DNA of 64,000 nt, from the NCBI GenBank assembly GCA_002929055.1, contig PERY01000002.1, forward strand, positions 62,001-126,000. The letters run 5' to 3'. Every line of letters begins with the position of its first letter. The stretch's first letter is position 1. Source of the stretch: Methylocystis sp. Its GTDB lineage: Bacteria > Pseudomonadota > Alphaproteobacteria > Rhizobiales > Beijerinckiaceae. This document shows positions 37,967 through 48,182 of the stretch, piece by piece. The notes under the pieces were generated by a model. The model was not told the origin of the DNA. It ran no database searches and was given only the letters and a program-made list of their open reading frames with translations. Both the position numbers and the translations under genes were made by a program.

Positions 37967-39006
37967 CTGGCAGGCTCTTGTTTCTGTATCTCGTCGAAGA
38001 TTCCGCCGTCGGCGAAGTGCTTTTTCTGCGCCGCCGCCCAGCCGCCGAAGGTCTTGTCGATGGTGACGAACTCGAGCTTGGGAAACTTCTTCAGATCTTC
38101 CTTGGCCGCATGTTCGGGATGCACGGGCCGATAGAAGTTTTTCGCAATGATCGCCTGCGCGGCCGGCGAATAGAGGAAGTCGAGGTAGGCTTCCGCCAGC
38201 TTCCTGGAGCCCTTCGTCTCGGCGTTCGCGTCGACGACCGAGACCGGCGGCTCCGCGAGGATCGATTGCTTGGGCGCGACGATCTCGAATTTGTCGGCGC
38301 CGAACTCCTTTAGCGCGAGAAACGCCTCGTTCTCCCAGGTGATCAGCACATCGCCGAGCCCGCGCTGCGCGAAGGTGATGGTGGAGCCGCGCGCGCCCGT
38401 GTCCATCACCGGCGCGTTCTTGTAGATCGCCTTGACGAAGTCCTTCACCTTGGCCTCGTCGCCGCCGAACTTCTTCAGCCCGTAGCCCCAGGCCGCGAGA
38501 TAGTTCCAGCGCGCCCCGCCCGAGGTCTTCGGGTTGGGGGTGATGACGGCGACGCCGGGCTTGGCCAGATCGTCCCAGTCCTTGATCGCCTTCGGATTGC
38601 CCTTGCGGACGAGGAACACGATCGTCGACGTATAGGGCGAGGAATTGTTCGGCAGGCGCTGTTGCCAGTCCGCGGCGATCTTGCCGGATTTGGTTGCGAT
38701 GGCGTCGATGTCGGCGGCGAGCGCCAGCGTGACGACATCCGCGTTCAGCCCGTCGATCACGGCGCGCGCCTGGGCGCCGGAGCCGCCGTGCGAAGCCTGA
38801 ATTTCGACCGTCTCGCCGGTCTTGGCCAGCCAGTCGGCGACGAAAGCCGGATTGATCTGCTTATAGAGTTCGCGCGTCGGGTCATACGACACATTCAGCA
38901 GCGCCTGCCCCGCCGAGGCGTAGCCCCCCGAAAGTGCGGATCCAATCGCCAACGCCCCGGCCAAAGCCAAACTGCCCCATGAAATACCCATTCGCCTCAC
39001 CTCCAA
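37963..39006 (-). CDS. Sulfate-binding periplasmic protein
   Basis: 347 aa; [76 protein letters not shown]. Confidence 0.94.
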   Translation of the reverse strand: MEVRRMGISWGSLALAGALAIGSALSGGYASAGQALLNVSYDPTRELYKQINPAFVADWLAKTGETVEIQASHGGSGAQARAVIDGLNADVVTLALAADIDAIATKSGKIAADWQQRLPNNSSPYTSTIVFLVRKGNPKAIKDWDDLAKPGVAVITPNPKTSGGARWNYLAAWGYGLKKFGGDEAKVKDFVKAIYKNAPVMDTGARGSTITFAQRGLGDVLITWENEAFLALKEFGADKFEIVAPKQSILAEPPVSVVDANAETKGSRKLAEAYLDFLYSPAAQAIIAKNFYRPVHPEHAAKEDLKKFPKLEFVTIDKTFGGWAAAQKKHFADGGIFDEIQKQEPAR

Positions 39007-39101
39007 GTAGATTTATAAAATCTATCGCTGGAGTAGACTACTACGCAAGCCCCTCGGCGAGTTGCACGCGGCTTTTCTTCGCAAATGACGCGAAAACAGT
39101 G

Positions 39102-39383
39102 CTATTCGATGAACTTCATGAGGTCGGAAAGTGTAATGAAGACAACGCCATCCGCAGCGACGCGGCCCTGGCAGTATTTTTCGCTCGCGACAGCTTCGAG
39201 CGCCTCTCTATCGGAATGCAACTGCGCCAAGAGGTCTTCCTCGCTTGGCAGCGCCGTTTCCCCTTCGAGCGCATCGTCTGAGACGAAGACGCGGACCGTC
39301 TGCTGCGACCCCGACACGCGCATAGAGAACGAGTACCCCTGGTTCTCGCGAACAACGTCGGACTTCAAACTTTCGAGCGGCAT
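39102..39383 (-). CDS. Small hypothetical protein (possibly DUF1488-like)
   Basis: 93 aa: MPLESLKSDVVRENQGYSFSMRVSGSQQTVRVFVSDDALEGE...; family assignment weak. Confidence 0.5.
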   Translation of the reverse strand: MPLESLKSDVVRENQGYSFSMRVSGSQQTVRVFVSDDALEGETALPSEEDLLAQLHSDREALEAVASEKYCQGRVAADGVVFITLSDLMKFIE

Positions 39384-39447
39384 CGGCGTCGGCGCCCTCT
39401 TCCGGTCGGGAAGAAAATGCGTCAGACGCCGTTCTGTTCCGCTCCGA

Positions 39448-39846
39448 TCAGGCCGCGTCCATCGTGCAGCGGTCGGAGACTTCCTCGCTGGCCGGCTTGA
39501 GGCCGATCCATTTGCTGACGGCTGCCGGATCGAAGCCCGACTCGCAATGGTCGCCGACGCGCATCAGCGGGCGCCGGATCAGGCCCGGATCGAGGATCAT
39601 CATCACGATCGCCTGCTGCGGGTTCACTTTCTCCGGATCGATCTCCCCGGACTTGATCCGCGGCGAGGCGGCGTTGAACCATTCGCGCAACGGCTTGGCG
39701 CCGAAGAAAGGACGCAAACTCGACGCGCTCCAGGGTTCGTGAAGAAGGTCGCGGACATCGATCTGATGGCCGGACGCGAGCAGCAGGGCCTTTTGCTTGG
39801 CGTTGCTGGCGCAGCCGGGTTTTTCGTAGAAGATGACGTTGGCCAT
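39448..39846 (-). CDS. ArsC/Spx-like 'nitrogenase-associated' protein
   Basis: 132 aa; MANVIFYEKPGCASNAKQKALLLASGHQIDVRDLLHEPWSASSLRPFFGAKPLREWFNAASPRIKSGEI. Confidence 0.82.
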   Translation of the reverse strand: MANVIFYEKPGCASNAKQKALLLASGHQIDVRDLLHEPWSASSLRPFFGAKPLREWFNAASPRIKSGEIDPEKVNPQQAIVMMILDPGLIRRPLMRVGDHCESGFDPAAVSKWIGLKPASEEVSDRCTMDAA

Positions 39847-39998
39847 GGGCAGCCTCTTCTCTCAGGAACCGGCGATATGGGGAATGCCAATCGCCTCATG
39901 TATTCTACCGCCTAATGGTGCAATGCGGCGCCCGAATGACATGCAAGGCCCTAAGCAGAGCGCTGTACTTTCTCGCAGAGTGCCCTGCGGCGCCGCAA

Positions 39999-40703
39999 TC
40001 AGCGGGAGAGCGCCCAGGTCGCCGAGACGCGCTCGGCCACGCGCTGCAGGCCGGGCCGCAGGGGGACAGAGGTGGAAGGGGGCGCCGCAGCGACACGCGC
40101 CTCCATGCCCATGATGGGCTCGGCCGCCTCCATCGGCCGGATCTCGATGACGCGGCCGAGCCGCAGCCCCGCCGCCTCCGCGTAAATGCGCGCGCGATGC
40201 TCGGCGTCCTTCACCGCCTTAGCCCGCAGAGCGTCCCTCTTCTCGGCGAGATTGGAGTGGTCGTAATCGACGCCCTCCAGACTGTTGGCGCCTTTCTCGA
40301 TGATCTTGCCCGTGAGCTCCCCTGCCCGCTCCACCGGCTTGACGACCGCGGAAAGGCTGTTGCTCGCGCGATAGGACTGCTGAGTCTTCGCCTTGCCCTT
40401 GGCGTCGCGCTCCTCGACCGTATAGGGCGAGAGCGTCACGCCCTGGGTCTGAATATCGGCGTCCGAGAGGCCCTGCGCCTTGAGCTCGGCCAGAATCGCC
40501 TCGACCGTGCGCGCATTGTCGGCGGCGGCGGACTGGGCCGTCGGGCGCTCGGTCACGACGGAAAAGCGCAGCGTCGCCCGGTCGGGGGCCACATCCTCGA
40601 CCGCTTCCCCGACCACGGAGACGTTGGACACCGTATCCTTGAGCGATTCCGCGCAGGCCGCGCCGCCAAACATCACAGACAGTGCGAAAAGCAGTCGAAT
40701 CAT
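39999..40703 (-). CDS. SIMPL-domain (DUF541) periplasmic protein
   Basis: 234 aa from M at 40703; signal peptide; VSVVGEAVEDVAPDRATLRFSVVTERPTAQSAAADNARTVEAILAELKAQGLSDADIQTQGVTLSP. Confidence 0.88.
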   Translation of the reverse strand: MIRLLFALSVMFGGAACAESLKDTVSNVSVVGEAVEDVAPDRATLRFSVVTERPTAQSAAADNARTVEAILAELKAQGLSDADIQTQGVTLSPYTVEERDAKGKAKTQQSYRASNSLSAVVKPVERAGELTGKIIEKGANSLEGVDYDHSNLAEKRDALRAKAVKDAEHRARIYAEAAGLRLGRVIEIRPMEAAEPIMGMEARVAAAPPSTSVPLRPGLQRVAERVSATWALSR

Positions 40704-40819
40704 GGCATATCCCCAGAAGTGTGGCCGCGTGAGCCGCAAAAGCGCCAGTTTGCGGCTATAGTCGAGTTCAACCATACAAGAACAACGCGCGGCGGTCCCG
40801 CGCGGCGCGAACAGGCCTC

Positions 40820-41500
40820 ATGCCCCTTCTTTATCACTACCCGCTTTGCCCCCACTCGCGATTCATTCGGCTGATCCTCTCCGAATATGGAATTTCGGCC
40901 GAACTCATCGAGGAGCGCCCGACCGACCGGCGGCCGGAGTTCCTGGCGCTCGACCCGGCGGCGCGCACGCCTGTTTTCATCGACGACGACGGAACGGTCG
41001 TGCAGAGCGCGGTCATCGCCGAATATCTCGATGAAACCTATGGCGCCGCCCGCGGCGCGCAGCGGCTGCTCCCCGAAGAGAAGCGTGCGCGCATCGAGAC
41101 GCGCCGGCTCGTCGATTGGTTCAACGTCAAATTCTTCGAAGAGGTGACGGGCTGGCTCGTCACCGAAAAGGTCTACAAGCGCTTCTCGCCGCATGGCGGC
41201 GCGCCCGACATGGATCTGGTGCGCATCGCCCGCGCCAACATCCGCCACCATTTTCGTTACATCGGCTACCTCACCAGCTCGCGCAACTGGCTCGCGGGCG
41301 AGCGCCTCTCCTACGCCGACTTCGCCGCGGCTGCGCATATCTCCTGCGCGGATTATCTCGGCGACGCGCCCTGGGACGACGACGAAGCCGCCAAGCAGTG
41401 GTATCAGCGCATCAAGTCGCGCCCGGCCTTCCGCCCCCTTCTCGCGGACCGCGCGCCGGGGATGACCCCGGGGCCGCATTACGCCGAGCTGGATTTCTAG
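40820..41500 (+). CDS. Glutathione S-transferase family protein
   Basis: 226 aa; LYHYPLCPHSRFIRLILSEYGISAELIEERPTDRRPEFLALDPAARTPVFIDDDGTVVQSAVIAEYLDETYG. Confidence 0.92.
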   Translation: MPLLYHYPLCPHSRFIRLILSEYGISAELIEERPTDRRPEFLALDPAARTPVFIDDDGTVVQSAVIAEYLDETYGAARGAQRLLPEEKRARIETRRLVDWFNVKFFEEVTGWLVTEKVYKRFSPHGGAPDMDLVRIARANIRHHFRYIGYLTSSRNWLAGERLSYADFAAAAHISCADYLGDAPWDDDEAAKQWYQRIKSRPAFRPLLADRAPGMTPGPHYAELDF

Positions 41501-41582
41501 GGCGCAGACCGCTTCTTACCCGCCGTTAATCAACCGTCTGTATTCTCTGCTGCAAACTGGTCACAAACCGGCGAGCGGCGGC

Positions 41583-42062
41583 ATGAGCATCCCTGATGAC
41601 ACTGCGATGGGCGTTACAGGCGGCGCGTTAGCGCGGTTGTTCGCGCACCCGCACTCAAAGGCCGCGGCAAAGCATTTCTCCACCCGCGCCGCGCTGATGG
41701 CCCTGTGCTTTTTTTTCCTCGCCACGTCTGGACTTCAACAGATGGAGTTGGCCTGCCAGAAGTCAGTCGTCAAGGCCGGGCGCTACAGCCTCGTCGAGAC
41801 GAACGAGCGTCAATGGCTGGCCCCGGAGATGCGCGTCGGCTGGAAAAACAGGGAGGCCTATATCGGCTTTTCCGACTACGCCCTTCTCGAAGCGATCGCT
41901 CTGGGAAGATTCTCGCTCTCGACCCTCATGTATCTGACTCCGCTCGCCTGGCTCATCGCCTTCCGCCTGCGGCGGGAGGAGGCGGAAGAAGCCGCTCCGG
42001 GCGACGAGATCATCGACGCGAAGCCCGCCGACATCGGTCTCGTTCCGCCACTCGCGGAATAG
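41583..42062 (+). CDS. Hypothetical two-TM membrane protein
   Basis: 159 aa; hydrophobic segments [13 protein letters not shown] and [16 protein letters not shown]; no recognised family. Confidence 0.6.
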   Translation: MSIPDDTAMGVTGGALARLFAHPHSKAAAKHFSTRAALMALCFFFLATSGLQQMELACQKSVVKAGRYSLVETNERQWLAPEMRVGWKNREAYIGFSDYALLEAIALGRFSLSTLMYLTPLAWLIAFRLRREEAEEAAPGDEIIDAKPADIGLVPPLAE

Positions 42063-42102
42063 ACGGCGCGCGCGGGGGCGTCCGGCGATATATCCTCGCG
42101 GG

Positions 42103-43227
42103 ATGGATCTGACCGGGGCCATCCGCGCCCAAGCAATCGCCCTTGGCTTTGACGCCTGCCGCTTCGCGGACGCGCAAGCGTCGCCCGAACTCGGGAAACG
42201 TCTGCAGGCGTGGCTCGACCTTGGCGCACATGGCGACATGGACTGGATGGCGCAGACCGCCGACCGCCGCGCCTCTCCGACGGCGCTGTGGCCGCAGGCC
42301 AGGAGCGTCGTCATGCTCGGGCTCAATTACGGACCCGATACGGACCCGCTCGACGCGCTGGAGAAGCGCGAGCAGGGCGTCGTCTCGGTCTATGCGCGCC
42401 ACCGCGACTATCATGACGTCATCAAGGGCCGGCTGAAGCAGCTCGCCGCCTTCATCATCAAGCGCGCCGGAGGCGGCGACGCCAGGGTCTTCGTCGACAC
42501 GGCGCCGGTGATGGAGAAGCCGCTCGCGCAGAAGGCGGGACTTGGCTGGCAGGGCAAGCACACCAATCTCGTCTCGCGCGACTTCGGCTCCTGGCTCTTT
42601 CTGGGCGCGATCTTCACCGATCTCGCACTGGCCTCCGACGCGCCGGAGCGCGACCATTGCGGCTCCTGCCGCAGCTGTCTCGACATCTGCCCGACGCAGG
42701 CCTTCATCGGCCCTTATCAACTCGACGCGCGGCGCTGCGTCTCCTACCTCACAATCGAGCGCAAGGGGCCGATCCCGCGGGAATTTCGCGCCGCCATCGG
42801 CAACCGCATCTATGGCTGCGATGATTGCCTCGCGGTCTGCCCGTGGAACAAATTCGCGCAGGCGACACGCGAGGCTAAGCTCGCCGCGCGGCCGGAGATG
42901 GAGGCCCTTTCGCTCGCTGAACTGTCGCGCCTCGACGACGCCGCGTTCCGCACGCTCTTCTCGGGCTCGCCTGTCAAGCGCATCGGAAGGGCGCGCTTCC
43001 TGCGCAACGTGCTCATCGCCATCGGCAACAGCGCCACGCCCACGCTCGCCGCAGAGGCCGAGCGGCTGATCCGCGACCCCGACCCCCTGGTCCGCGGCGC
43101 GGCGATCTGGGCCCTCGGGCGGCTCGCGCCACAACGTGTCGTTGCATTGCATGCATTATCCAACTCAGAAGCGGATGCCGACGTATTGGAAGAGTGGGCA
43201 AAAGAGACACAGTTAGGGAAAAAATAA
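42103..43227 (+). CDS. queG: Epoxyqueuosine reductase QueG
   Basis: 374 aa; [60 protein letters not shown]. Confidence 0.95.
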   Translation: MDLTGAIRAQAIALGFDACRFADAQASPELGKRLQAWLDLGAHGDMDWMAQTADRRASPTALWPQARSVVMLGLNYGPDTDPLDALEKREQGVVSVYARHRDYHDVIKGRLKQLAAFIIKRAGGGDARVFVDTAPVMEKPLAQKAGLGWQGKHTNLVSRDFGSWLFLGAIFTDLALASDAPERDHCGSCRSCLDICPTQAFIGPYQLDARRCVSYLTIERKGPIPREFRAAIGNRIYGCDDCLAVCPWNKFAQATREAKLAARPEMEALSLAELSRLDDAAFRTLFSGSPVKRIGRARFLRNVLIAIGNSATPTLAAEAERLIRDPDPLVRGAAIWALGRLAPQRVVALHALSNSEADADVLEEWAKETQLGKK

Positions 43228-43288
43228 CGTCGCGATGAAGTTCGTGCGCCGCAGCACGCTTGCCGTCCGGCATTTCGAACTAATCTGA

Positions 43289-44560
43289 GTGAAGAGACCC
43301 GATTCCCACGCCGGCGGCGCCGCAATGATCGCCTTTTCAAGACGCCCAGCAGACGATCCCGCCGAGGAGGCCGCACGCCTCCTGTTGCGGCTCGGCGTCT
43401 TCATGCTTTTCGTGATTTCGCTTCTCGCGCCGATCCTCGCGCGCCAGACGGTCTACATACTGCTGCCGATCGGCGCGGCGCTTCTGCTGATCTCCGCGAT
43501 GCTGAGCGACAATCCGCGCTCGGGAAGCTCGCTGCGCGCCCTGCTGGCCGCCCCTCCCGTCTGGGCCGCGCTGCTGCTCGCGCTCTGGGCGGGCGTTTCG
43601 CTGATCTGGACGCCTTTCGAGGGGCCGGCCGAGCGTTTCGCCAAGGCGGCCGCGACAATGGCGCTCGTCGCCGCCGCAGCGGGACTTATGCCGCTGCGCA
43701 CCAAGACGTCGAATCTGAACCTGCTGCCCATCGGCGTCGGCGTCGCGGCGGTCGCGCTCATGGCGATCACCCTGCTGATGCCGCCGCAATATACGGTCGA
43801 GGACATCCTCGACGTCGGCCCGCTCGGGCGCGCCGGGCTTGGCCTCGCGTTGCTTGTCTGGCCGGCGATGGGCGCGCTGGCGGTGCGCGGTCGCTGGGCC
43901 ACGGCTGCGGCGCTGGGCCTTGCGACCGTCCTCGCCTGCGCCCTCGCCAGGGCGCCCAACGCCCTGCCCGCGCTCTTTGGCGGCGCGCTCGTCTTCGCCG
44001 CCGCCTTCGGGCGGCCGCGGCACGCATCGCTGATCCTCGCCGGCCTCGTCGCGGCGATCGTTCTGCTCGCGCCGCTGGCCGCGCTCATGACCCATCTCGT
44101 CTGGCCGGAGCATGCGCCCGATTTCTTCAGGCATCTCGCCTTCTGGGGCCAGATGATCGCCAGCGACGGGCTGCGCACCGTCATCGGCCACGGTTTCGGC
44201 GCCGCGACCTGGGGCGTTCTCGGCGGCTATCTGACGCCAGCGACGCCGCGCAGCCTGGTTTTCCAGATTTGGTTCGACCTGGGGATCGTGGGCGCCGCCG
44301 CGCTCGCGCTCGTTCTGGCGCGCACGAGCCTGCTCGTGGGGGAATCGCGCCCCGCGCTCGCGCCTTTCCTGCTCGGCGGGGTTGGCGCCGGCTTCGTGAT
44401 CTGCCTATTGGGGCCTGCCGCCTCGCAGCTCTGGTGGCTGACGCTCGCGGGCCTCGACGCCATCGCCTTCGCTCTGGTGATGCGCGGCCAGTTCCGCAAG
44501 CGCCGCCCGGTGCTGCCGATCGGTTTCGGCGCCGCGCCCTCTGGCGACGGCGCCGCCTGA
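43289..44560 (+). CDS. Polytopic membrane protein, O-antigen ligase/polymerase-like
   Basis: 423 aa, about 10 hydrophobic segments; VIGHGFGAATWGVLGGYLTPATPRSLVFQIWFDLGIVGAAALALVL resembles the Wzy_C-type motif region. Confidence 0.55.
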   Translation: MKRPDSHAGGAAMIAFSRRPADDPAEEAARLLLRLGVFMLFVISLLAPILARQTVYILLPIGAALLLISAMLSDNPRSGSSLRALLAAPPVWAALLLALWAGVSLIWTPFEGPAERFAKAAATMALVAAAAGLMPLRTKTSNLNLLPIGVGVAAVALMAITLLMPPQYTVEDILDVGPLGRAGLGLALLVWPAMGALAVRGRWATAAALGLATVLACALARAPNALPALFGGALVFAAAFGRPRHASLILAGLVAAIVLLAPLAALMTHLVWPEHAPDFFRHLAFWGQMIASDGLRTVIGHGFGAATWGVLGGYLTPATPRSLVFQIWFDLGIVGAAALALVLARTSLLVGESRPALAPFLLGGVGAGFVICLLGPAASQLWWLTLAGLDAIAFALVMRGQFRKRRPVLPIGFGAAPSGDGAA

Positions 44561-44573
44561 CGAGAGAATTTCA

Positions 44574-45581
44574 TTGGCTGAATATCCGACGCTGACCTCC
44601 GCAGTGGAGCCGATCGCCTTTGACGAAGCCGTCGTCGCCGGCGCCTGGCTTGGCGACGAACCGGCCTTCGCGCTGGCCGACGGAACCATCGCCTTAGGCG
44701 ACGGCATTCATGGCCGCCGCCCGCCTGCGCATCCGGGCGCCGCCATCCTTGTGGCGGCGAGCGACGGGCGCCGCTTCGTCACAGGCGGCGACGACGGCCG
44801 CGTCGTCGCGACGGGCGCCGATGGCGAGATGGAGACCATCGCAGACGAAAAAGGCAAATGGATCGACGCGCTGGCCATGCATGAAGGCGCCCTCGCCTGG
44901 TCGGCGGGCAAAGCCGTCCATGCGCGCTCGGCGAAGGGCGAACAGAAGTCGCTCGATCTGCCCTCCACCTGCCGGGGCCTCGCCTTTTTCCCCAAGGGCT
45001 TCCGGCTCGCCGCCGCGCATTACAACGGCGCGACGCTGTGGTTCCCCAACGCGGGCAAGCCGGAAGTCCTCAACTGGAGCGGCTCGCATCTCGATGCGAC
45101 GATCTCGCCGGACGGGCGCTTTCTCGTCACCTCCATGCAGGAGAATACGCTGCACGGCTGGCGCGTCGCCGACGCCAAGCACATGCGCATGGCGGGCTAT
45201 CCCGCGAAGACGCGCAGCTTCTCCTGGTCCTTCGACGGCAAATGGCTCGCGACCTCGGGCGCCGACGCCTGCATCATCTGGCCCTTCTCCGGCAAGGACG
45301 GCCCGATGGGCCAGCAGCCGCGCGAATGCGGCGTCGCGAGCGTGATGGTGACGCGCGTCGCCTTCCACCCCGGCGCGCTCGTCGTCGCCATCGGCTTCGA
45401 GGACGGGCTGGTGATGCTGGCGCGCATTTCCGACGGCTCGGAAATTCTGGTGCGCCGCCCTTCCGAAGACTCGAAGAACGCGCGCATCACGACGCTCGCG
45501 TGGGACGCGCGCGGCGCGCGACTTCTGTTTGGCGCGGAGAATGGCGAAGCCGGCACGCTGATGCTGCCGAAAGCGGCCTGA
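44574..45581 (+). CDS. WD40-repeat protein
   Basis: 335 aa; repeats GDDGRVVATGADGEMETI, ATISPDGRFLVTSMQENTLHGWRVAD, SWSFDGKWLATSGADACIIWPF. Confidence 0.85.
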   Translation: MAEYPTLTSAVEPIAFDEAVVAGAWLGDEPAFALADGTIALGDGIHGRRPPAHPGAAILVAASDGRRFVTGGDDGRVVATGADGEMETIADEKGKWIDALAMHEGALAWSAGKAVHARSAKGEQKSLDLPSTCRGLAFFPKGFRLAAAHYNGATLWFPNAGKPEVLNWSGSHLDATISPDGRFLVTSMQENTLHGWRVADAKHMRMAGYPAKTRSFSWSFDGKWLATSGADACIIWPFSGKDGPMGQQPRECGVASVMVTRVAFHPGALVVAIGFEDGLVMLARISDGSEILVRRPSEDSKNARITTLAWDARGARLLFGAENGEAGTLMLPKAA

Positions 45582-45890
45582 ATGAAGCGAGCTGCGCTGG
45601 TCTTCATCCTGCTGTTGCCGGCTTCCGCTCACGCGGCGTCGGACAACTCCACCTCTTGTCTCGAAGCCCTCGCCCATTCCATCGCACGCAACACGCCGGC
45701 TCGCACGGGGCTCGGACCGGGAAGCGCGGAGGTGACTTTTCACGTCAAACCGGGCGGCTTCATTTCCGGCGTCACCGTTTCCGGATCGACTCCGGAACAC
45801 GCCGCTCTCGCGCGGCGAATTGTGGCGGGGTCTCGTGGCCGAAAAAATTGCGGTTCCGCCGATCTGCGCCAAAGCCTCGCTTTCCACTGA
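45582..45890 (+). CDS. Small secreted protein, TonB-C-like
   Basis: 102 aa; signal peptide; VTFHVKPGGFISGVTVSGSTPEHAALARRIV. Starts immediately after the WD40 gene stop. Confidence 0.55.
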   Translation: MKRAALVFILLLPASAHAASDNSTSCLEALAHSIARNTPARTGLGPGSAEVTFHVKPGGFISGVTVSGSTPEHAALARRIVAGSRGRKNCGSADLRQSLAFH

Positions 45891-45893
45891 GCA

Positions 45894-46397
45894 TCAAGGC
45901 CGCCAGATGGCTTCTCCCACGCGCTCGGCTGGCAAAACCGTCACCGCCGCTTTCAGCCTCAGTGCCCGCGCGCTCTCTGTTTGGTCTTCAGCGAAATAGC
46001 GGCGGATGGCGTCGCCCTCCCCTTCGATGCACCGCCACAACACATCCACGCGACGCCCTTCATAGCGCTTCGGATCAAGCGGACTCCGCCCGAATTTGGA
46101 GGGGCCGAAATCCGCGGTGAAAGGCTTGCGGTTCCACAACCGCGCCTCCGGGCGGCGCGCGAAGAAGGCCCAGACATCGAAATCGTGGACGCCGTCGCTC
46201 GCGGCCGGATCGAGGAAGTGATCCGCCGCGCCCTGACACAGGCACAGGCCGAGTAGACGCCCCTCATAGAGGGCGCGCCTGGCCGGGCGCCTGTCGAAGG
46301 CCGCGTCGATCCGCTCGCGCGCGATCGCCGCCAGCCTGTGCAGGTCGGCGATCTCTATCGTCTCGAAGGAGCGCGCGCTCGTCGGCGCCTTGCTCAT
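45894..46397 (-). CDS. Conserved hypothetical protein
   Basis: 167 aa from M at 46397; [37 protein letters not shown]...[15 protein letters not shown]. Confidence 0.65.
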   Translation of the reverse strand: MSKAPTSARSFETIEIADLHRLAAIARERIDAAFDRRPARRALYEGRLLGLCLCQGAADHFLDPAASDGVHDFDVWAFFARRPEARLWNRKPFTADFGPSKFGRSPLDPKRYEGRRVDVLWRCIEGEGDAIRRYFAEDQTESARALRLKAAVTVLPAERVGEAIWRP

Positions 46398-46479
46398 TGG
46401 TCCTCCTCCTGCGGAACGCATGCCGCCTCCACCGGGTTGAAGCCTATCCCCTTCAACAGCGACACGCGCGAGCCAACCG

Positions 46480-46710
46480 ATGACCAATAAAGCCGAAAGC
46501 GATCCCCATCAGCACGTCCACCAGATGGCCGCCTATCTTCAGGAGACGATCAACCGCCTGCGCGAGGATATCGAGCATGTCGACGAGCCGCAGCTCAAGG
46601 CCATGTTCGAGACCTCGGCGGAAGTGTTGAGCGGCCTTAAAAAGGCCTATAGCGACTATGAGCAGAAAAAGGAGCCGGCCTGGCCCGGCGGACGCGACCT
46701 GCATAGCTGA
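46480..46710 (+). CDS. Small hypothetical alpha-helical protein
   Basis: 76 aa; [49 protein letters not shown]. Confidence 0.6.
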   Translation: MTNKAESDPHQHVHQMAAYLQETINRLREDIEHVDEPQLKAMFETSAEVLSGLKKAYSDYEQKKEPAWPGGRDLHS

Positions 46711-46746
46711 GCGCCGCGAAGCCTGAAGAGGAGCCCGAGGATCGTC

Positions 46747-47547
46747 TTGTCCAAAATCCCCAAGCTCCTCACCATCGCCGGCTCGGACCCCTCCGGGGGC
46801 GCCGGCGTACAGGGCGACCTCAAGACCTTCTCGGCCTTCCGCTGCTACGGCATGGCGGCGATCACCGGGCTCACCGCGCAAAATACGCGCGGCGTGACGG
46901 CCGCCTATCCCGTCGCGCCGGACATTGTGGCGGCGCAGATCGCAGCGGTGATGGCGGACATTCCGCCGGACGCCATCAAGACCGGCATGGTCGCGACGCC
47001 GGATATCGCGGCCGCGGTCGCGTCTGCGCTGGGGAGCGCCCCGCGCAACCTCGTGCTCGACCCTGTTCTCGTGCCCACGCAGGGCGCAAGCCTCGCCGCG
47101 CCGGGGCTCGAGCGCGCCCTGCTCTCGACGCTGCTGCCGCTGGCGCGGCTCGTGACGCCCAACATCTACGAGGCCGGCGCGCTCACCGAGACGCCGAAGG
47201 CGCGCGGGATCGACGAAATGGCGGCGCAGGGCCTGCTGCTCATCGAGGCGGGGGCGAAGGCCGTGCTGGTGAAGGGCGGCGATCTTGCGGGCGAGCCCGT
47301 AGACGTCCTCGTCGCCGACGGAGAGACCCGGCTGTTTCACGGCCGGCGGATCGAGACGCGCCACACCCATGGCACGGGCTGCGCGCTCTCCTCGGCCATC
47401 GCCGCGGGGCTGGCCAAGGGCGACTCGCTGATCGACGCCATCGCCACCGCGAAAGTGTGGCTCGAGGGCGCGCTGGAAGCCGCGGAGGCGCTGGAGATGG
47501 GCAAGGGCCGCGGGCCCCCGCATCACTTGCACGCGCTCTGGCGTTAA
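46747..47547 (+). CDS. thiD: Hydroxymethylpyrimidine/phosphomethylpyrimidine kinase
   Basis: 266 aa (TTG start); LTIAGSDPSGGAGVQGDLKTFSAFRCYGMAAITGLTAQNTRGV, IKTGMVAT, HGTGCALSSAIAAGLAKG. Confidence 0.95.
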   Translation: MSKIPKLLTIAGSDPSGGAGVQGDLKTFSAFRCYGMAAITGLTAQNTRGVTAAYPVAPDIVAAQIAAVMADIPPDAIKTGMVATPDIAAAVASALGSAPRNLVLDPVLVPTQGASLAAPGLERALLSTLLPLARLVTPNIYEAGALTETPKARGIDEMAAQGLLLIEAGAKAVLVKGGDLAGEPVDVLVADGETRLFHGRRIETRHTHGTGCALSSAIAAGLAKGDSLIDAIATAKVWLEGALEAAEALEMGKGRGPPHHLHALWR

Positions 47548-48014
47548 CCCGCCAGCGCCGCCTTCACCGCCGCGCTGGCCTTGGCGAAATCCATGCGGCC
47601 CGTGTATTTGCCCTTCAGCGCTGCGACGACCTTGCCCATGTCCTTGATGGAGGCGGCGTCGGTTTCCGCGATGGCCGCCTTCACGGCCTCCGCGACTTCG
47701 GCCTCGGAGAGTTGCTGCGGCAGATAGGCGGAAATGATCGCGATCTCGCCCTTCTCCTTGCCGGCGAGGTCCATGCGGCCGGCTTTTTCGTAAATGTCGA
47801 AGGATTCCTGCCGGCTCTTGATCATCTTCTGCAGGAGCGCGAGCACGTCGTCTTCGGAGAGCGTCTTGCCCGCGCCGCGCGCCTCGATGTCCTTGTCCTT
47901 CAGGGCGGCGTTGATCATTCGCAGGGCGTCGACCCTGGCGCTGTCGCGGGCCTTCATGGCGGTCTTCAGGTCTTCGTTGATCTTCTCGCGCATGAGCTTC
48001 CTGGGGGTTTCCAT
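47544..48014 (-). CDS. GatB/YqeY-domain protein
   Basis: 156 aa; MREKINEDLKTAMKARDSARVDALRMINAALKDKDIEARG...AYLPQQLSEAEVAEAVKAAIAET...MGKVVAALKGKYTGRMDFAKAS. Confidence 0.93.
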   Translation of the reverse strand: METPRKLMREKINEDLKTAMKARDSARVDALRMINAALKDKDIEARGAGKTLSEDDVLALLQKMIKSRQESFDIYEKAGRMDLAGKEKGEIAIISAYLPQQLSEAEVAEAVKAAIAETDAASIKDMGKVVAALKGKYTGRMDFAKASAAVKAALAG

Positions 48015-48182
48015 TTTCGAGGCGGATGCATTACATCCAGCCGAGCTGAATTTTCTCGCGTGGCCGGGCGATCGTCCGGCCGCAGCGCCGACGGGCCGAG
48101 CCCCGGTCGACGGCTTGCGCGGGCATGACGCCCCGCGCCCCGGCTGTCAACACCCGTCGAACCCAATGGACCAGAAGCGACC

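Noticed and set aside
39448-39846. Possible true arsenate reductase
   Set aside because: FYEKPGCASNAKQ and DLLHEPWSASSLRPFF fit the nitrogenase-associated ArsC-like family better; no ars genes nearby.
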